Below are positions 34,158-42,341 of a stretch of DNA of 44,389 bases, one piece after another. The first letter of the stretch is position 1; the number at the start of each line of letters is the position of its first letter. Origin of the DNA: Nonomuraea cypriaca (GTDB lineage Bacteria > Actinomycetota > Actinomycetes > Streptosporangiales > Streptosporangiaceae); the NCBI RefSeq assembly GCF_015645445.1, contig NZ_JADOGI010000076.1:1-44389 (forward strand). Reading direction: 5' to 3'. The notes below the pieces were generated by a model, which was given only the letters and a program-made list of their open reading frames with translations, was not told the DNA's origin and searched no databases. The position numbers were made by a program, and so were the translations under genes.

Positions 34158-35036
34158 ATGAGCGCGGACTGGGCTCTGATCGGCGGGTCCTTCCTCGTCG
34201 CCATCGTGGTCGGGATGACCGGCATGGGCGGCGGGGCGCTCATGACGCCGATGATGATGTTGTTCTTCAACGTGCCGCCGCTGGCCGCGGTCTCCAGCGA
34301 CCTGGTCGCCTCGGCCGTGATGAAGCCGGTCGGCAGCGTCGTCCACCTGCGCCGCGGCACCGTCAACCTGCCCCTCGCCGGGTGGCTGTGCGTGGGGTCG
34401 GTGCCTGCCGCGTTCTGCGGGGTGTTCCTTGCGCGGGCGTTCGCGGTGACCGACGCGGTGAAGTACGCACTCGGCGTGGCGCTCCTGCTGGCCGTCGCGG
34501 GCATGGCGATCAAGAGCTGGCTCGGCGGGCGGGGCGGCACGTCGAACGCGCACGAGATCGTCGTGCGCCCAATACCTACCCTACTGGTCGGTACGGTAGG
34601 CGGGTTGGTCGTCGGCGTCTCCTCCGTCGGTTCAGGATCGCTGATCGTCGTGGCCCTGCTCGTCCTCTATCCGGCGCTGAAGGCCAACCAGCTCGTGGGC
34701 ACCGACCTCGTCCAGGCCGTGCCGCTGGTCGCCGCGGCCGCGCTCGGCCACCTGCTGTACGGCGACTTCCAGCTGGATCTCACGCTGTCCCTGCTCATCG
34801 GCTCGATCCCGGGCGTCTACCTGGGCGCCAGGATCTCCTCGCGCGCCCCGGGCGGCCTGATCAGGGCGGTGCTGGCGATCGTGCTGCTCGCCTCGGCGCT
34901 CAAGCTGCTCGACGCGAGCAACACGCTCACCGTCTGGGCGCTCGTGGCGGCCACCGTCGTCACGATCGTGGGCTGGCGGGTCAGGGCCGCGGCACAGGGG
35001 TCGAGCGAAAGTACGGATCTCGCGCCAACGCGTTGA
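34158..35036 (+). CDS. TauE/SafE-family permease (sulfite/sulfonate exporter type)
   Basis: A 292-residue membrane protein with eight or so helices in two similar halves, each starting with the family pattern: GMTGMGGGALMTP near 20-32 and GVSSVGSGSLIVVALLVLYP in the second half. TauE/SafE proteins move sulfite, organosulfonates or other small organic anions. Position directly after the APS kinase suggests a sulfur-related substrate (inference). ATG 34158 gives a proper first helix; the ribosome site is GGTGAG at 6 nt or the stronger GGAGGAG further up. Its last 56 bases overlap the end of the convergent GH26-like gene. Confidence 0.85.
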   Translation: MSADWALIGGSFLVAIVVGMTGMGGGALMTPMMMLFFNVPPLAAVSSDLVASAVMKPVGSVVHLRRGTVNLPLAGWLCVGSVPAAFCGVFLARAFAVTDAVKYALGVALLLAVAGMAIKSWLGGRGGTSNAHEIVVRPIPTLLVGTVGGLVVGVSSVGSGSLIVVALLVLYPALKANQLVGTDLVQAVPLVAAAALGHLLYGDFQLDLTLSLLIGSIPGVYLGARISSRAPGGLIRAVLAIVLLASALKLLDASNTLTVWALVAATVVTIVGWRVRAAAQGSSESTDLAPTR

Positions 35037-36063
35037 ACGCCCGATCGGCCGCGGAATCGGAGTCGAAGCTCGTGTCGCCGCGTGGTGCCTGTGGCGAGTC
35101 GAAGTAGATCAGCGCCTTGATCTGCGGGTAGCGCTTGATCTGGGCGCGTACGGACTCGAAGAACGCCCGCTTGAACGCCCGGTCGCTCGGCCGCTCGAAC
35201 ACCCCCCACTCGGCGACCATGACCGGCTTGCCGGGGAACCGCGCCTGCATCCACCGGTAGAAGCCCGTCCACCCCGGATATTCCTTCCTGGTCTTGTTGA
35301 CCAGGCCGTCGAAGTCCTGGACCCGGTCGTCGGCGTAGGGGTCCATGGCCACCCAGTCGACCACGTCGTCACCCGGGTAGAGGTCCTCGAACCAGGGCTC
35401 GGCCGCCCAGTTGGGCGCCCCCATGTACGTCATGACCATGACGGCGTTCCGCACGCCCTCGGCGCGCAGCGTGAGCACGACGTGCCGGAACATGGCCGCG
35501 TAGTCGCCGGCCCGCATGCCGGAGTCAGAGGCGGTGTCCACGTCGTTCTCCGGCTCGTGGTGCAGGGTGAGGAAGAACCGCTCGGGGAAGGTCCGCCTGA
35601 CGTGGCGGGCCAGCCGTTCGATCCGGTCGTCGAGCGCCCCGTCGGCGATCTCGGCCCAGGTGTGGTCGAGCGACGGCTTCCAGTTGATCATGAGCAGCCG
35701 CGGCCTGGCCGGGTCGCGGGCGAGCCTGATCTCCGCCTTGGTGGGGAACAGCTCGCTGCCCCGGTGGTAGACGTGCACCACGTCGGCGGTGGCGTCCATG
35801 CGCGCCTCCGCGCCGTGCAGCGCCTGGTCCACCGGGGCGCCGGTGAAGACCTCTGGCGCGATGCCCCACCAGGCTCCGCATGACGGTATGAGCCTGGCGG
35901 TGGCCGTGCAGGCGGGCGGCCCCGTGATCTCCTTGACCGACTCCGCGGCCGACTGCCGCGCGTCGGTGCTCTCCGCTTCGGAGCAGGCGGTCAGCACCGC
36001 GGTCAGGGCCAGGATGGTGAATGCGGTCTTCGTTGTGGAATGAGAAATTCCCCGTAGCTGCAA
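34981..36063 (-). CDS. GH26-like glycoside hydrolase lipoprotein
   Basis: A 360-residue lipoprotein: lipobox LTAC with Cys27. The mature domain is a TIM-barrel hydrolase resembling GH26 (beta-mannanase/lichenase group): the acid/base candidate is E170 in LHHEPEND, the nucleophile candidate E285 in MVAEWGVFE, and DWVAMDPYADD and YFDSPQ are typical barrel strands. It would cut a beta-glycan outside the cell, perhaps the polymer made by the adjacent locus. TTG 36063 is the only in-frame start that gives a signal peptide; GAGGGGG lies 10 nt upstream. It is divergent from the Wzz-like gene (295-bp gap) and overlaps the permease gene by 56 bp at its 3' end. Confidence 0.8.
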   Translation of the reverse strand: MQLRGISHSTTKTAFTILALTAVLTACSEAESTDARQSAAESVKEITGPPACTATARLIPSCGAWWGIAPEVFTGAPVDQALHGAEARMDATADVVHVYHRGSELFPTKAEIRLARDPARPRLLMINWKPSLDHTWAEIADGALDDRIERLARHVRRTFPERFFLTLHHEPENDVDTASDSGMRAGDYAAMFRHVVLTLRAEGVRNAVMVMTYMGAPNWAAEPWFEDLYPGDDVVDWVAMDPYADDRVQDFDGLVNKTRKEYPGWTGFYRWMQARFPGKPVMVAEWGVFERPSDRAFKRAFFESVRAQIKRYPQIKALIYFDSPQAPRGDTSFDSDSAADRAFNALARDPYFRSTPVPRP

Positions 36064-36249
36064 AGCCTTTCAACCCCCTCGTCGAAGGACCCCCGCCCAT
36101 CACTCCTGAACCATGCCATGTCATTCCTGGAACTTCAGCCAGTGCGGAAGTCTCCCCAGCTGGTACTACCGGCAAGGCCGCCTGAATCCTCCTGATATTT
36201 CGATTTATAGGGGAGCTTCTTTATGGCCGTACCGGAGAAAATCTTGTGT

Positions 36250-36289
36250 ATTCAGCCTGGGTGCTGAATCGACCGCCCTATAGTGGGCG
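36250..36289 (+). promoter_or_regulatory. Promoter region of the polysaccharide operon with nested inverted repeats
   Basis: In the AT-rich divergent gap 36064-36358, ATTCAGC (36250-36256) and GCTGAAT (36263-36269) form a 7-base inverted repeat. Just downstream CGCCC-TATAGT-GGGCG (36274-36289) places a consensus-like -10 between 5-base arms. The expected transcript has a leader of about 65-70 nt. The minus-strand TATAAA at about 36209 may serve the GH26-like gene. The regulator is unknown. Confidence 0.5.
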
Positions 36290-36358
36290 CACGCCCCGCC
36301 AAGTGACGCAGAGTCGCCATCACGCGACAACCCGCACACACCCCAGGAGAGCCTCCCC

Positions 36359-37648
36359 ATGAGCTCCGGCACCGACCTCGACGAGCATCTCTCGCTGCTG
36401 CGCAGGCGTTGGCTGCTGCTCGTGGGCTGCGTCGTGTTCGGCGGCACCACGGGGCTCGCGCTGATGCGTCTCACGCCGCCCGCCTACACGGCGACGACGC
36501 AGGTGCTGGTCATGCCGATCGGGCCGCAGGAGCCGGGCAACCAGGTGACCAGCCGCCAGCGCGAGGCGCTCAACCTCGACACCGAGGCCCAGATCGCCCA
36601 GTCGGCGGTGGTCGGGGCTCGGGCCGCCAGGGCGCTGACCACCGGCGCGCTCGACCCGGTCGAGGTCTCGGTGCCGCCCAACTCGGCGGTGTTGTGGATC
36701 TCGGTGAGCGCCGCAGACCCGGTCGCCGCGGCGGCCCAGTCCGGTGCGTACGCCGACGCCTACCTCGCCAACCGGCGTGAGAGCGCGCTGGCCGCGCTCG
36801 CCGCGCAGCAGCAGGCGGTGCTGGGCAAGCTCAAGCAGGTCAACGCCGGCCTCGACACGGCGATCAGCGGGCTCGGCAGGCTGACCAGGGGCAGTCCCCA
36901 GCACACGATCGCCGTGCAGCGGCAGAGCGTGCTCAACCGGCAGGCACACAACCTCACTCTGAGATACGACGCCCTGCGGACCGTCGCGGTGACCCCCGGC
37001 TCGATCATCAGCCAGGCCACGCCGCCGGCCGCGCCCAGCTCCCCCAGCCTGCCGCTCTACCTCGGCACGGGGCTCATGGCCGGGCTGCTCACCGGCTCCG
37101 CCGCCGCCTACGCCCGCGACCGGTTCGACACCAGGCTGCGTACGGCCGCCGACGTCGAGCGGCTGACCGGCCTGCCCGTGCTCGGCGACCTGTCGAGCCC
37201 GCGCGAACACGGCGTGCTGCACGAACTGGCCTCCGCCGTGGTCGCCGCGTGCCCCGGCAAGCGGCTGCTGGTCAAGGCGCTGCCCGCCGACCTCTGCGCC
37301 TCGTCGCTGGCCGAGCCGCTGTCGGTGAGCGCACCGCTGTCGGTGCTCGACGGCTCCGACGTACGCGACCTGGCCCGGGCGGACGCGGCCCTGCTGCTGG
37401 TCGGGCTCGATCGGGTCTCCTCGGCCGAGGTGGCGGCCGTCGTACGCCATCTGGACCGCTACCACGTGCCGGTCGCAGGCGTGGTGACGTCGACCGACGC
37501 GGTGCCGTCGTTCGTGCCCCTGCTCGAGCCGCGCCCGCACACCTCGCTCGGCAAGCTCGTCGCGACCGGCGAGTTCGACGTGAGCGTGGCGGCCGAGACC
37601 ACCCCCCTGCCGTCGCTACGCCAACCCCGGCAGGGCAAGCCGACGTGA
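36359..37648 (+). CDS. Wzz-type polysaccharide chain-length protein with vestigial kinase-like tail
   Basis: A 429-residue membrane protein. Helix 1 is at about 18-36, helix 2 at about 230-250, with a large external region between them, the plan of Wzz/PCP co-polymerases that set polymer length. The C-terminal 150 residues align in outline with the BY-kinase domain often fused in actinobacteria (LLVGLDRVSSAEV, VAGVVTSTD), but no Walker A loop is present and there is no tyrosine cluster, so it is probably not a kinase. AGGAGAG lies 7 nt before ATG 36359. First gene of the locus; its stop overlaps the next start (GTGA). Confidence 0.82.
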   Translation: MSSGTDLDEHLSLLRRRWLLLVGCVVFGGTTGLALMRLTPPAYTATTQVLVMPIGPQEPGNQVTSRQREALNLDTEAQIAQSAVVGARAARALTTGALDPVEVSVPPNSAVLWISVSAADPVAAAAQSGAYADAYLANRRESALAALAAQQQAVLGKLKQVNAGLDTAISGLGRLTRGSPQHTIAVQRQSVLNRQAHNLTLRYDALRTVAVTPGSIISQATPPAAPSSPSLPLYLGTGLMAGLLTGSAAAYARDRFDTRLRTAADVERLTGLPVLGDLSSPREHGVLHELASAVVAACPGKRLLVKALPADLCASSLAEPLSVSAPLSVLDGSDVRDLARADAALLLVGLDRVSSAEVAAVVRHLDRYHVPVAGVVTSTDAVPSFVPLLEPRPHTSLGKLVATGEFDVSVAAETTPLPSLRQPRQGKPT

Positions 37649-38925
37649 GCGGGGCCGCGTGGCCGGTCGCGGCACTCCTGGTGGGCTATCCGGTCTGGTG
37701 GGCGCTCGGGTTCGGCGGGCTGTCGATGATCGTCCTGTCGGTGCCGATGGCGGTGCTGTTGTGGCGGCGCAGGCCCGTCAAGGTGCCCCGCGGGTTCGGG
37801 CTGTGGGTGCTGCTGCTGGCCGGTTACCTGGTCAGCGCCCTGATGCTGGCGGAGACGCCGCCGGGCACGTACGGCGAGCTGGGGGCGGGCCGGCTCATCG
37901 GCTACGCCATGCGGCTGGCGCTCTACGCCGCCGTCCTGATCATGGTGCTCTACCTGGGCAACCTGACCGAGCGCGAGCTGCCGCAACTCCGGCTCGTACG
38001 CATGCTCGGCGTGCTGTTCGTCACGACGGTCGCGGGCGGGCTGCTCGGCGTCCTCTTCCCGTGGTTCGCCTTCACCTCACCGGTGGAGCTGCTGCTGCCC
38101 GAATGGGTGAGCGGCAACCCGTTCGTCCAGAACCTCATCCATCCCACCGCCGCCCAGACGCAGAAGGTCCTCGGCTACGCCTCGCCCAGGCCGGAGGCGC
38201 CGTTCGAGTGGGCCAACGCGTGGGGCAGCAACGCGTCGGTGCTGCTCGTCTGGTTCGTGGTCGGCTGGTGGGTGCACGGGCGGGCGCGGCACAAGCTCTT
38301 CGTGGCCCTGATGGTCGCCCTGGCCGCGATCCCCGTCGTCTACTCGCTCAACCGGGGCCTGTGGATCGGCATCGGCCTGGCCGTGGTCTACACGATCGTC
38401 CGGGTGGGCGGGCGTACGAGGGTCGCGCTGTGCGGGGCGGTGGCGGTGGCGGGGCTGGTGTTCGCGCTGAGCCCGCTGGCGTCGCTGTTCGCGCAGCGGC
38501 TGGACAAACCGCACTCCAACGACATCAGGGCCTTCACCGTGACCGCCACCATCGCGGCCGCCGGTCACTCGCCGCTCATCGGCTACGGCAACACCCGCAA
38601 CGCCATGGGCAACCACCGCACGATCACCACGGGCAAGACCGAGTGGTGCCGGGCGTGCGGGCATCCGCCGCTGGGCGGCGACGGGCAGCTGTGGTTGCTG
38701 ATGATCACACAGGGGTTCACCGGGGCGGCGCTCTACGTGGCGTTCTTCCTCGGCGCGATCCGCCGGCACTGGTCAGATCGGAGCCCGATCGGGCTGGCCG
38801 GGGTGCTGGTGATGGGGCTCGTGCTGCTCTACATGTTCATCTACGACGGCCTGGTGACGCCGCTCGGCCTGTATCTCATCTCGTTCGCCCTCCTGTGGCG
38901 GAACAGCCTGGGGAGGGACTCGTGA
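37645..38925 (+). CDS. Wzy/O-antigen-ligase-like polysaccharide polymerase
   Basis: A 426-residue integral membrane protein with about ten to twelve helices and a long external loop around residues 290-350 (LDKPHSNDIRAFTVTATI, GYGNTRNAMGN, CRACGHPPLGGDGQLW). This plan and the short motif around the loop match the Wzy/WaaL superfamily, which joins lipid-linked repeat units on the outer face of the membrane. The GTG start at 37645 overlaps the Wzz stop by four bases. Members share little sequence, so the call rests on topology and on neighbours. Confidence 0.82.
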   Translation: MSGAAWPVAALLVGYPVWWALGFGGLSMIVLSVPMAVLLWRRRPVKVPRGFGLWVLLLAGYLVSALMLAETPPGTYGELGAGRLIGYAMRLALYAAVLIMVLYLGNLTERELPQLRLVRMLGVLFVTTVAGGLLGVLFPWFAFTSPVELLLPEWVSGNPFVQNLIHPTAAQTQKVLGYASPRPEAPFEWANAWGSNASVLLVWFVVGWWVHGRARHKLFVALMVALAAIPVVYSLNRGLWIGIGLAVVYTIVRVGGRTRVALCGAVAVAGLVFALSPLASLFAQRLDKPHSNDIRAFTVTATIAAAGHSPLIGYGNTRNAMGNHRTITTGKTEWCRACGHPPLGGDGQLWLLMITQGFTGAALYVAFFLGAIRRHWSDRSPIGLAGVLVMGLVLLYMFIYDGLVTPLGLYLISFALLWRNSLGRDS

Positions 38926-39869
38926 ACGACGCCGGCGCCCGGCTCGGCTACCTCGCGGAGACCGTGCGGCTGCTGTATCCGGGCTCGGGGTCGCCCCTGG
39001 CGTACACCGTGCTGCCGCACGCCGCCCTCCCCCGCCGGCTGGCGCCGCGCCGGTGGTGGCACCTGTGGTCCGAGGTCGTGGTGCCCGGCGAGGGGTCGAT
39101 CGTGGCGTACCTGAGCGAGGTCTTCGGGCGGCCCGTGAAGATCGTCCTGCACGTACGTCCCGCGCTGCGGGCCAACCGCAAACCGGTGCTGGAGGTCTGG
39201 GCGGGCGGGCGGCGGCTGGCGTACGTGAAGATCGGCGACAGCGCGCGGACCCGCGAGCTGATCACCAACGAGGCGGCGGCCCTGCGCCGGATGGCCGATC
39301 TCGAACTGACCACGATCACCGTGCCGAGCGTGCTGCACCATGGCGAGTGGCGGGGGCTGGCGGTGCTGGCGCTGTCGCCCCTGCCGGTGCGGCGCGGCTT
39401 GCCTGTGCCGCTGCGCGGCCTGCCCCGGGCTCCGGCGGTGCGGCGGGGGCGAGTGCCCGGGCCGCTGCTGGTCGCCGCGGTCAAGGAGATCGCGGCGACC
39501 GGGAGATCGCGCCCGGCCTGGCACGGGGATCTCGCGCCCTGGAACATCTGCCCGTCGCCGGACGGCCGGCTGCTGGTCTGGGACTGGGAGCGCTACGAGG
39601 TGGGCGTGCCCTACGGGTTCGACGCCGTACACCACTTCTTCCAGCGGGCGCTGCGGCGGATGAAGCCGCCCGAGGCCGCGCGGGCTTGCGTGGCGCGGGC
39701 CGGGCGCGAACTGGCGCCCCTGGGGTTGTCGCCGGCGATGGCGCGCCAGACCGCGCTGCGCTACCTCATCACACTCGCCGACCGGCACGCCGCCGACGGG
39801 CACTCGCCGCTCGGGCCGCCGGAGACCTGGCTCAACCCGGTCGTCGACCACGAGGAGCTGATCCTTTGA
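38922..39869 (+). CDS. APH/choline-kinase-fold phosphotransferase
   Basis: A 315-residue soluble kinase-like protein. The key residues of the aminoglycoside-phosphotransferase fold are in place: K103 in YVKIGDS, E117 in NEAAAL, HGDLAPWN (H201, D203, N208) and the metal-binding D221 in VWDWERYE. Active residues and location inside a polysaccharide operon suggest it phosphorylates a sugar, a lipid-linked glycan or a polyol rather than an antibiotic (inference). GTG 38922 overlaps the Wzy stop by four bases, with GGGGAGGGA upstream. The sulfotransferase starts 5 bp after its stop. Confidence 0.82.
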   Translation: MNDAGARLGYLAETVRLLYPGSGSPLAYTVLPHAALPRRLAPRRWWHLWSEVVVPGEGSIVAYLSEVFGRPVKIVLHVRPALRANRKPVLEVWAGGRRLAYVKIGDSARTRELITNEAAALRRMADLELTTITVPSVLHHGEWRGLAVLALSPLPVRRGLPVPLRGLPRAPAVRRGRVPGPLLVAAVKEIAATGRSRPAWHGDLAPWNICPSPDGRLLVWDWERYEVGVPYGFDAVHHFFQRALRRMKPPEAARACVARAGRELAPLGLSPAMARQTALRYLITLADRHAADGHSPLGPPETWLNPVVDHEELIL

Positions 39870-39874
39870 GGACC

Positions 39875-40720
39875 ATGAAGCGGTCGGCGCTCTCACTGTC
39901 GCGGGTGGCGGGCAGGTTCAGCTCGGGGGCGCGGATGCTGCCCTCGTTCCTGATCGCGGGGGGCCAGCGGTGCGGGACCACATCGCTGTACCGGGCGCTG
40001 GCGCAGCATCCGCTGCTGCTCAAGCCGGTACTGCACAAAGGGGTGCACTACTTCGACGTCGGTTACGGGCATGGTCTGTCCTGGTATCAGGGGCACTTTC
40101 CGTTGCGGGTCGGCGCGGCGCTGGCCACCCACCGGTACGGCGCTCCCGCGCAGGCATTCGAGTCGTCGCCGTACTACCTGTTCCACCCGCTGGCCGGGGA
40201 GCGCATCGCGGCCGAACTGCCCGGGGTCAAGCTGATCGTGCTCGTACGGGACCCGGTTGAGCGGGCGCGCTCGGCGCATGCCCACGAACTGGCCAGGGGA
40301 TTCGAGACGGAGTCCAACTTCGAGTACGCGATCGAGCTCGAAGCGCGCCGGCTGGCCGGGGCCGAGAAGATGTTGCGGGAGTCGCCTCTCTCCGTACACC
40401 ACTCGCATCGCCACCACGCCTATCTGGCCCGGGGCCGGTACGCCGACCAGCTCGACCGGCTGGAGCCCCTGATCGGGCGGGACCGGATCCTGGTGCTGGA
40501 CAGCCACCGGTTCTTCGGCGAACCGGAGACCGTCTACGACCGGGTGCTGGAGTTCCTGGAGGTGCCGCACCTGGGGTATCCGGCGTTCGAACGGCACAAC
40601 GGGCGGCCGGGGCCGCGGCGGGTCTCCCGGGAGCTGGCGCAGGTGTTGCGGGACCACTTCGAGGCGTACGACGCGCGACTGACGCCCTGGCTGGGCGGTG
40701 AACCGTCGTGGCGACGCTGA
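39875..40720 (+). CDS. PAPS-dependent sulfotransferase (heparan-sulfotransferase-like)
   Basis: A 281-residue cytoplasmic sulfotransferase. The 5'-phosphosulfate loop is GGQRCGTTSLYRA (29-41), followed by LLKPVLHKGVHYFD, the pattern of carbohydrate N/O-sulfotransferases. The 3'-phosphate site is LIVLVRDPVERARSAH with R125 and S133. It should move sulfate from PAPS to a hydroxyl or amine on a glycan precursor. ATG 39875 has GAGG 4 nt upstream and follows the kinase stop by 5 bp. Its last 13 bases are the first copy of the 33-bp tandem repeat. Confidence 0.87.
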   Translation: MKRSALSLSRVAGRFSSGARMLPSFLIAGGQRCGTTSLYRALAQHPLLLKPVLHKGVHYFDVGYGHGLSWYQGHFPLRVGAALATHRYGAPAQAFESSPYYLFHPLAGERIAAELPGVKLIVLVRDPVERARSAHAHELARGFETESNFEYAIELEARRLAGAEKMLRESPLSVHHSHRHHAYLARGRYADQLDRLEPLIGRDRILVLDSHRFFGEPETVYDRVLEFLEVPHLGYPAFERHNGRPGPRRVSRELAQVLRDHFEAYDARLTPWLGGEPSWRR

Positions 40721-40862
40721 CTGGGATGACCAGGCCGATCGGGGCGACGCTGACCTGGGTGACGGGGCCGATCGTGGCAACGCTGACCTGGGTGACGGGG
40801 CCGATCGTGGCAACGCTGACCTGGGTGACGGGGCCGATCGTGGCAACGCTGACCTGGGTGAC
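40708..40862. repeat. Minisatellite: 33-bp unit, about 4.7 tandem copies
   Basis: Units start at 40708, 40741, 40774, 40807 and 40840 (partial, ending 40862). Units 3 and 4 are identical, units 1 and 2 diverged. The tract begins in the sulfotransferase 3' end and fills most of the gap before the flippase gene. Because 33 is a multiple of 3, one plus frame stays open (GTG 40708 to 40908, 11-residue repeat); the composition gives no reason to call it a gene. Copies are back-to-back, without spacers. Confidence 0.9.
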
Positions 40863-40886
40863 GACCCTTGGTGACGCTGTGACTGG

Positions 40887-42341
40887 ATGGCGAGGCTGGG
40901 CGGCGTGACGAGGCTGGGCGGGGGGACGGGGCGTCGGTCGGTCGCGGGCGTCACGGGAGCGGGATTCACCGCGCTCGCGCAGTTCGTGCTGGTGGTGGTC
41001 GTGGCCCGGGCGTTCAGTGCCGCCGAGGCGGGGGCTTTCTTCGCGGTCACCGCCTCGACGCTCATGGCGGCGGGGATCGCCAAGCTCGATGCGGGGAACG
41101 GGCTTGTTTACTTCATCGCTCGGGCTGAGGCGTCTGGGTATCGGGATATTTCGGGATACATCCGGGCAGGGCTGGTGCCGGGCGTGGTGCTGGCCTGCAT
41201 CGCCGGGGTGATGCTCTATCCACGACTCGGCCCACTGGCGGCGGTCCTGCCGGCCATGGTGGCGGCCGACGTGCTGCTGGCCGCGACCAGGGGGTTCGGC
41301 GCCATGCGACCGGTGGTGGTCCTGGAGGGGGTGCTGCTGCCCGCGTGCCAGCTCGTACTGGTGGCGGGGGCGGCTGTGGCAGGGGACGGCGCATGGCTGG
41401 CGCCGGCATGGGGTCTCCCGTACGTGCCGGTGCTGATCCTCGCCGCAATCGCGCTCCGCAACCGAATGCCACACCCACCCAGCCCGCAGCACACGGGCCA
41501 GGCGATGCGCCCACCCGAACAACCGGGCGCAGGACGGGAAGCACAGTTGCTCGGTCCTCCGGGCGCAGGACGGGTGGCACGTTTGCTCACTCAGTCAGGC
41601 GCGGGGCGAGTAGTGCGGTTGCTCGGTCGGCTGAGGGCGGGGCGGGTGCGGTCGCCTGGTCCGGCGGGGATGGGGCGGGAGCTGTGGCGGTATACGGCTC
41701 CGCGGTCGGTCGCGGGGGCGATCCAGGCCGTGTTCCAGCGGGTGGACATCGTGGTCGTCGCCGTGCTCGGTGGTCCGGAGCAGGCGGCCGTCTACACGGC
41801 GGCCACGCGGTTCAAGGTGGTGGGGCAACTGGCCGGGCAGGGGCTGGCGCAGGCCGTACAGGCTGGATTGGTCAGGGCGCTCGCCTGCGGGGACGTGCGG
41901 CGGGCCAGGGAGCTCTACCAGAGCACCACGATCTGGCTGGTGCTGCTGACCTGGCCACTGTGGCTGGTCTACGGCGCGCTGGCGCCGTGGGTGCTGCGGC
42001 TCTTCGGGCCCACGTACGGCTCGGCGGCGCCGGTGGCGCTGGTGCTGGCCGGGACGATGATGGTGGCCACGGCCTGCGGAACGGTGGACGTCGTGCTCAC
42101 CGCCGCCGGGCACACCGGTACGAGCCTGCTCAACCTACTGGCGGCGGTCGCCTGCACGCTGGCCCTCGACCTGGCGCTCATCCCCAGTCATGGGGCACTG
42201 GGCGCGGTCGTCGGCTGGTCAGGCGGCGTACTCGTGAAGAACCTCCTCCCCCTGTGGCAACTCCACCGCCGCTACGGCCTCCACCCCTTCGGCCGCCACA
42301 CCCTGCCGGCCCTCCGCATCCGCCCCCGACCAGCCACATGA
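40887..42341 (+). CDS. Wzx-type polysaccharide flippase with a repeat insertion
   Basis: A 484-residue membrane protein of the MOP/PST exporter group, moving lipid-linked oligosaccharide across the membrane. About twelve helices are interrupted after the first six by a polar insertion (about 195-265) rich in Pro, Gly and Arg. Within it a 12-residue unit of the form PGAGRVARLLTQ occurs four times (213-260). Conserved helices resume at WRYTAPRSVAGAIQAVFQRVDI. ATG 40887 follows the minisatellite; no strong ribosome site is seen. The 3' end is followed by a C-rich non-coding tract. Confidence 0.82.
   Translation: MARLGGVTRLGGGTGRRSVAGVTGAGFTALAQFVLVVVVARAFSAAEAGAFFAVTASTLMAAGIAKLDAGNGLVYFIARAEASGYRDISGYIRAGLVPGVVLACIAGVMLYPRLGPLAAVLPAMVAADVLLAATRGFGAMRPVVVLEGVLLPACQLVLVAGAAVAGDGAWLAPAWGLPYVPVLILAAIALRNRMPHPPSPQHTGQAMRPPEQPGAGREAQLLGPPGAGRVARLLTQSGAGRVVRLLGRLRAGRVRSPGPAGMGRELWRYTAPRSVAGAIQAVFQRVDIVVVAVLGGPEQAAVYTAATRFKVVGQLAGQGLAQAVQAGLVRALACGDVRRARELYQSTTIWLVLLTWPLWLVYGALAPWVLRLFGPTYGSAAPVALVLAGTMMVATACGTVDVVLTAAGHTGTSLLNLLAAVACTLALDLALIPSHGALGAVVGWSGGVLVKNLLPLWQLHRRYGLHPFGRHTLPALRIRPRPAT
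41523..41666. repeat. In-frame 36-bp tandem repeat inside the flippase gene
   Basis: Four units start at 41523, 41559, 41595 and 41631, decreasing in similarity; each encodes 12 residues with a GAGR or RAGR core. Located in the loop between the two halves of the transporter. Confidence 0.85.

Noticed and set aside
40708..40862. CRISPR-like array
   Set aside because: Repeat units are contiguous without unique spacers, no cas genes are nearby, and the unit extends from a gene end: a minisatellite.
40708..40908. 66-residue repeat protein read from GTG 40708
   Set aside because: It overlaps both neighbouring genes, consists almost only of the 11-residue translation of the tandem repeat and has no convincing ribosome site.
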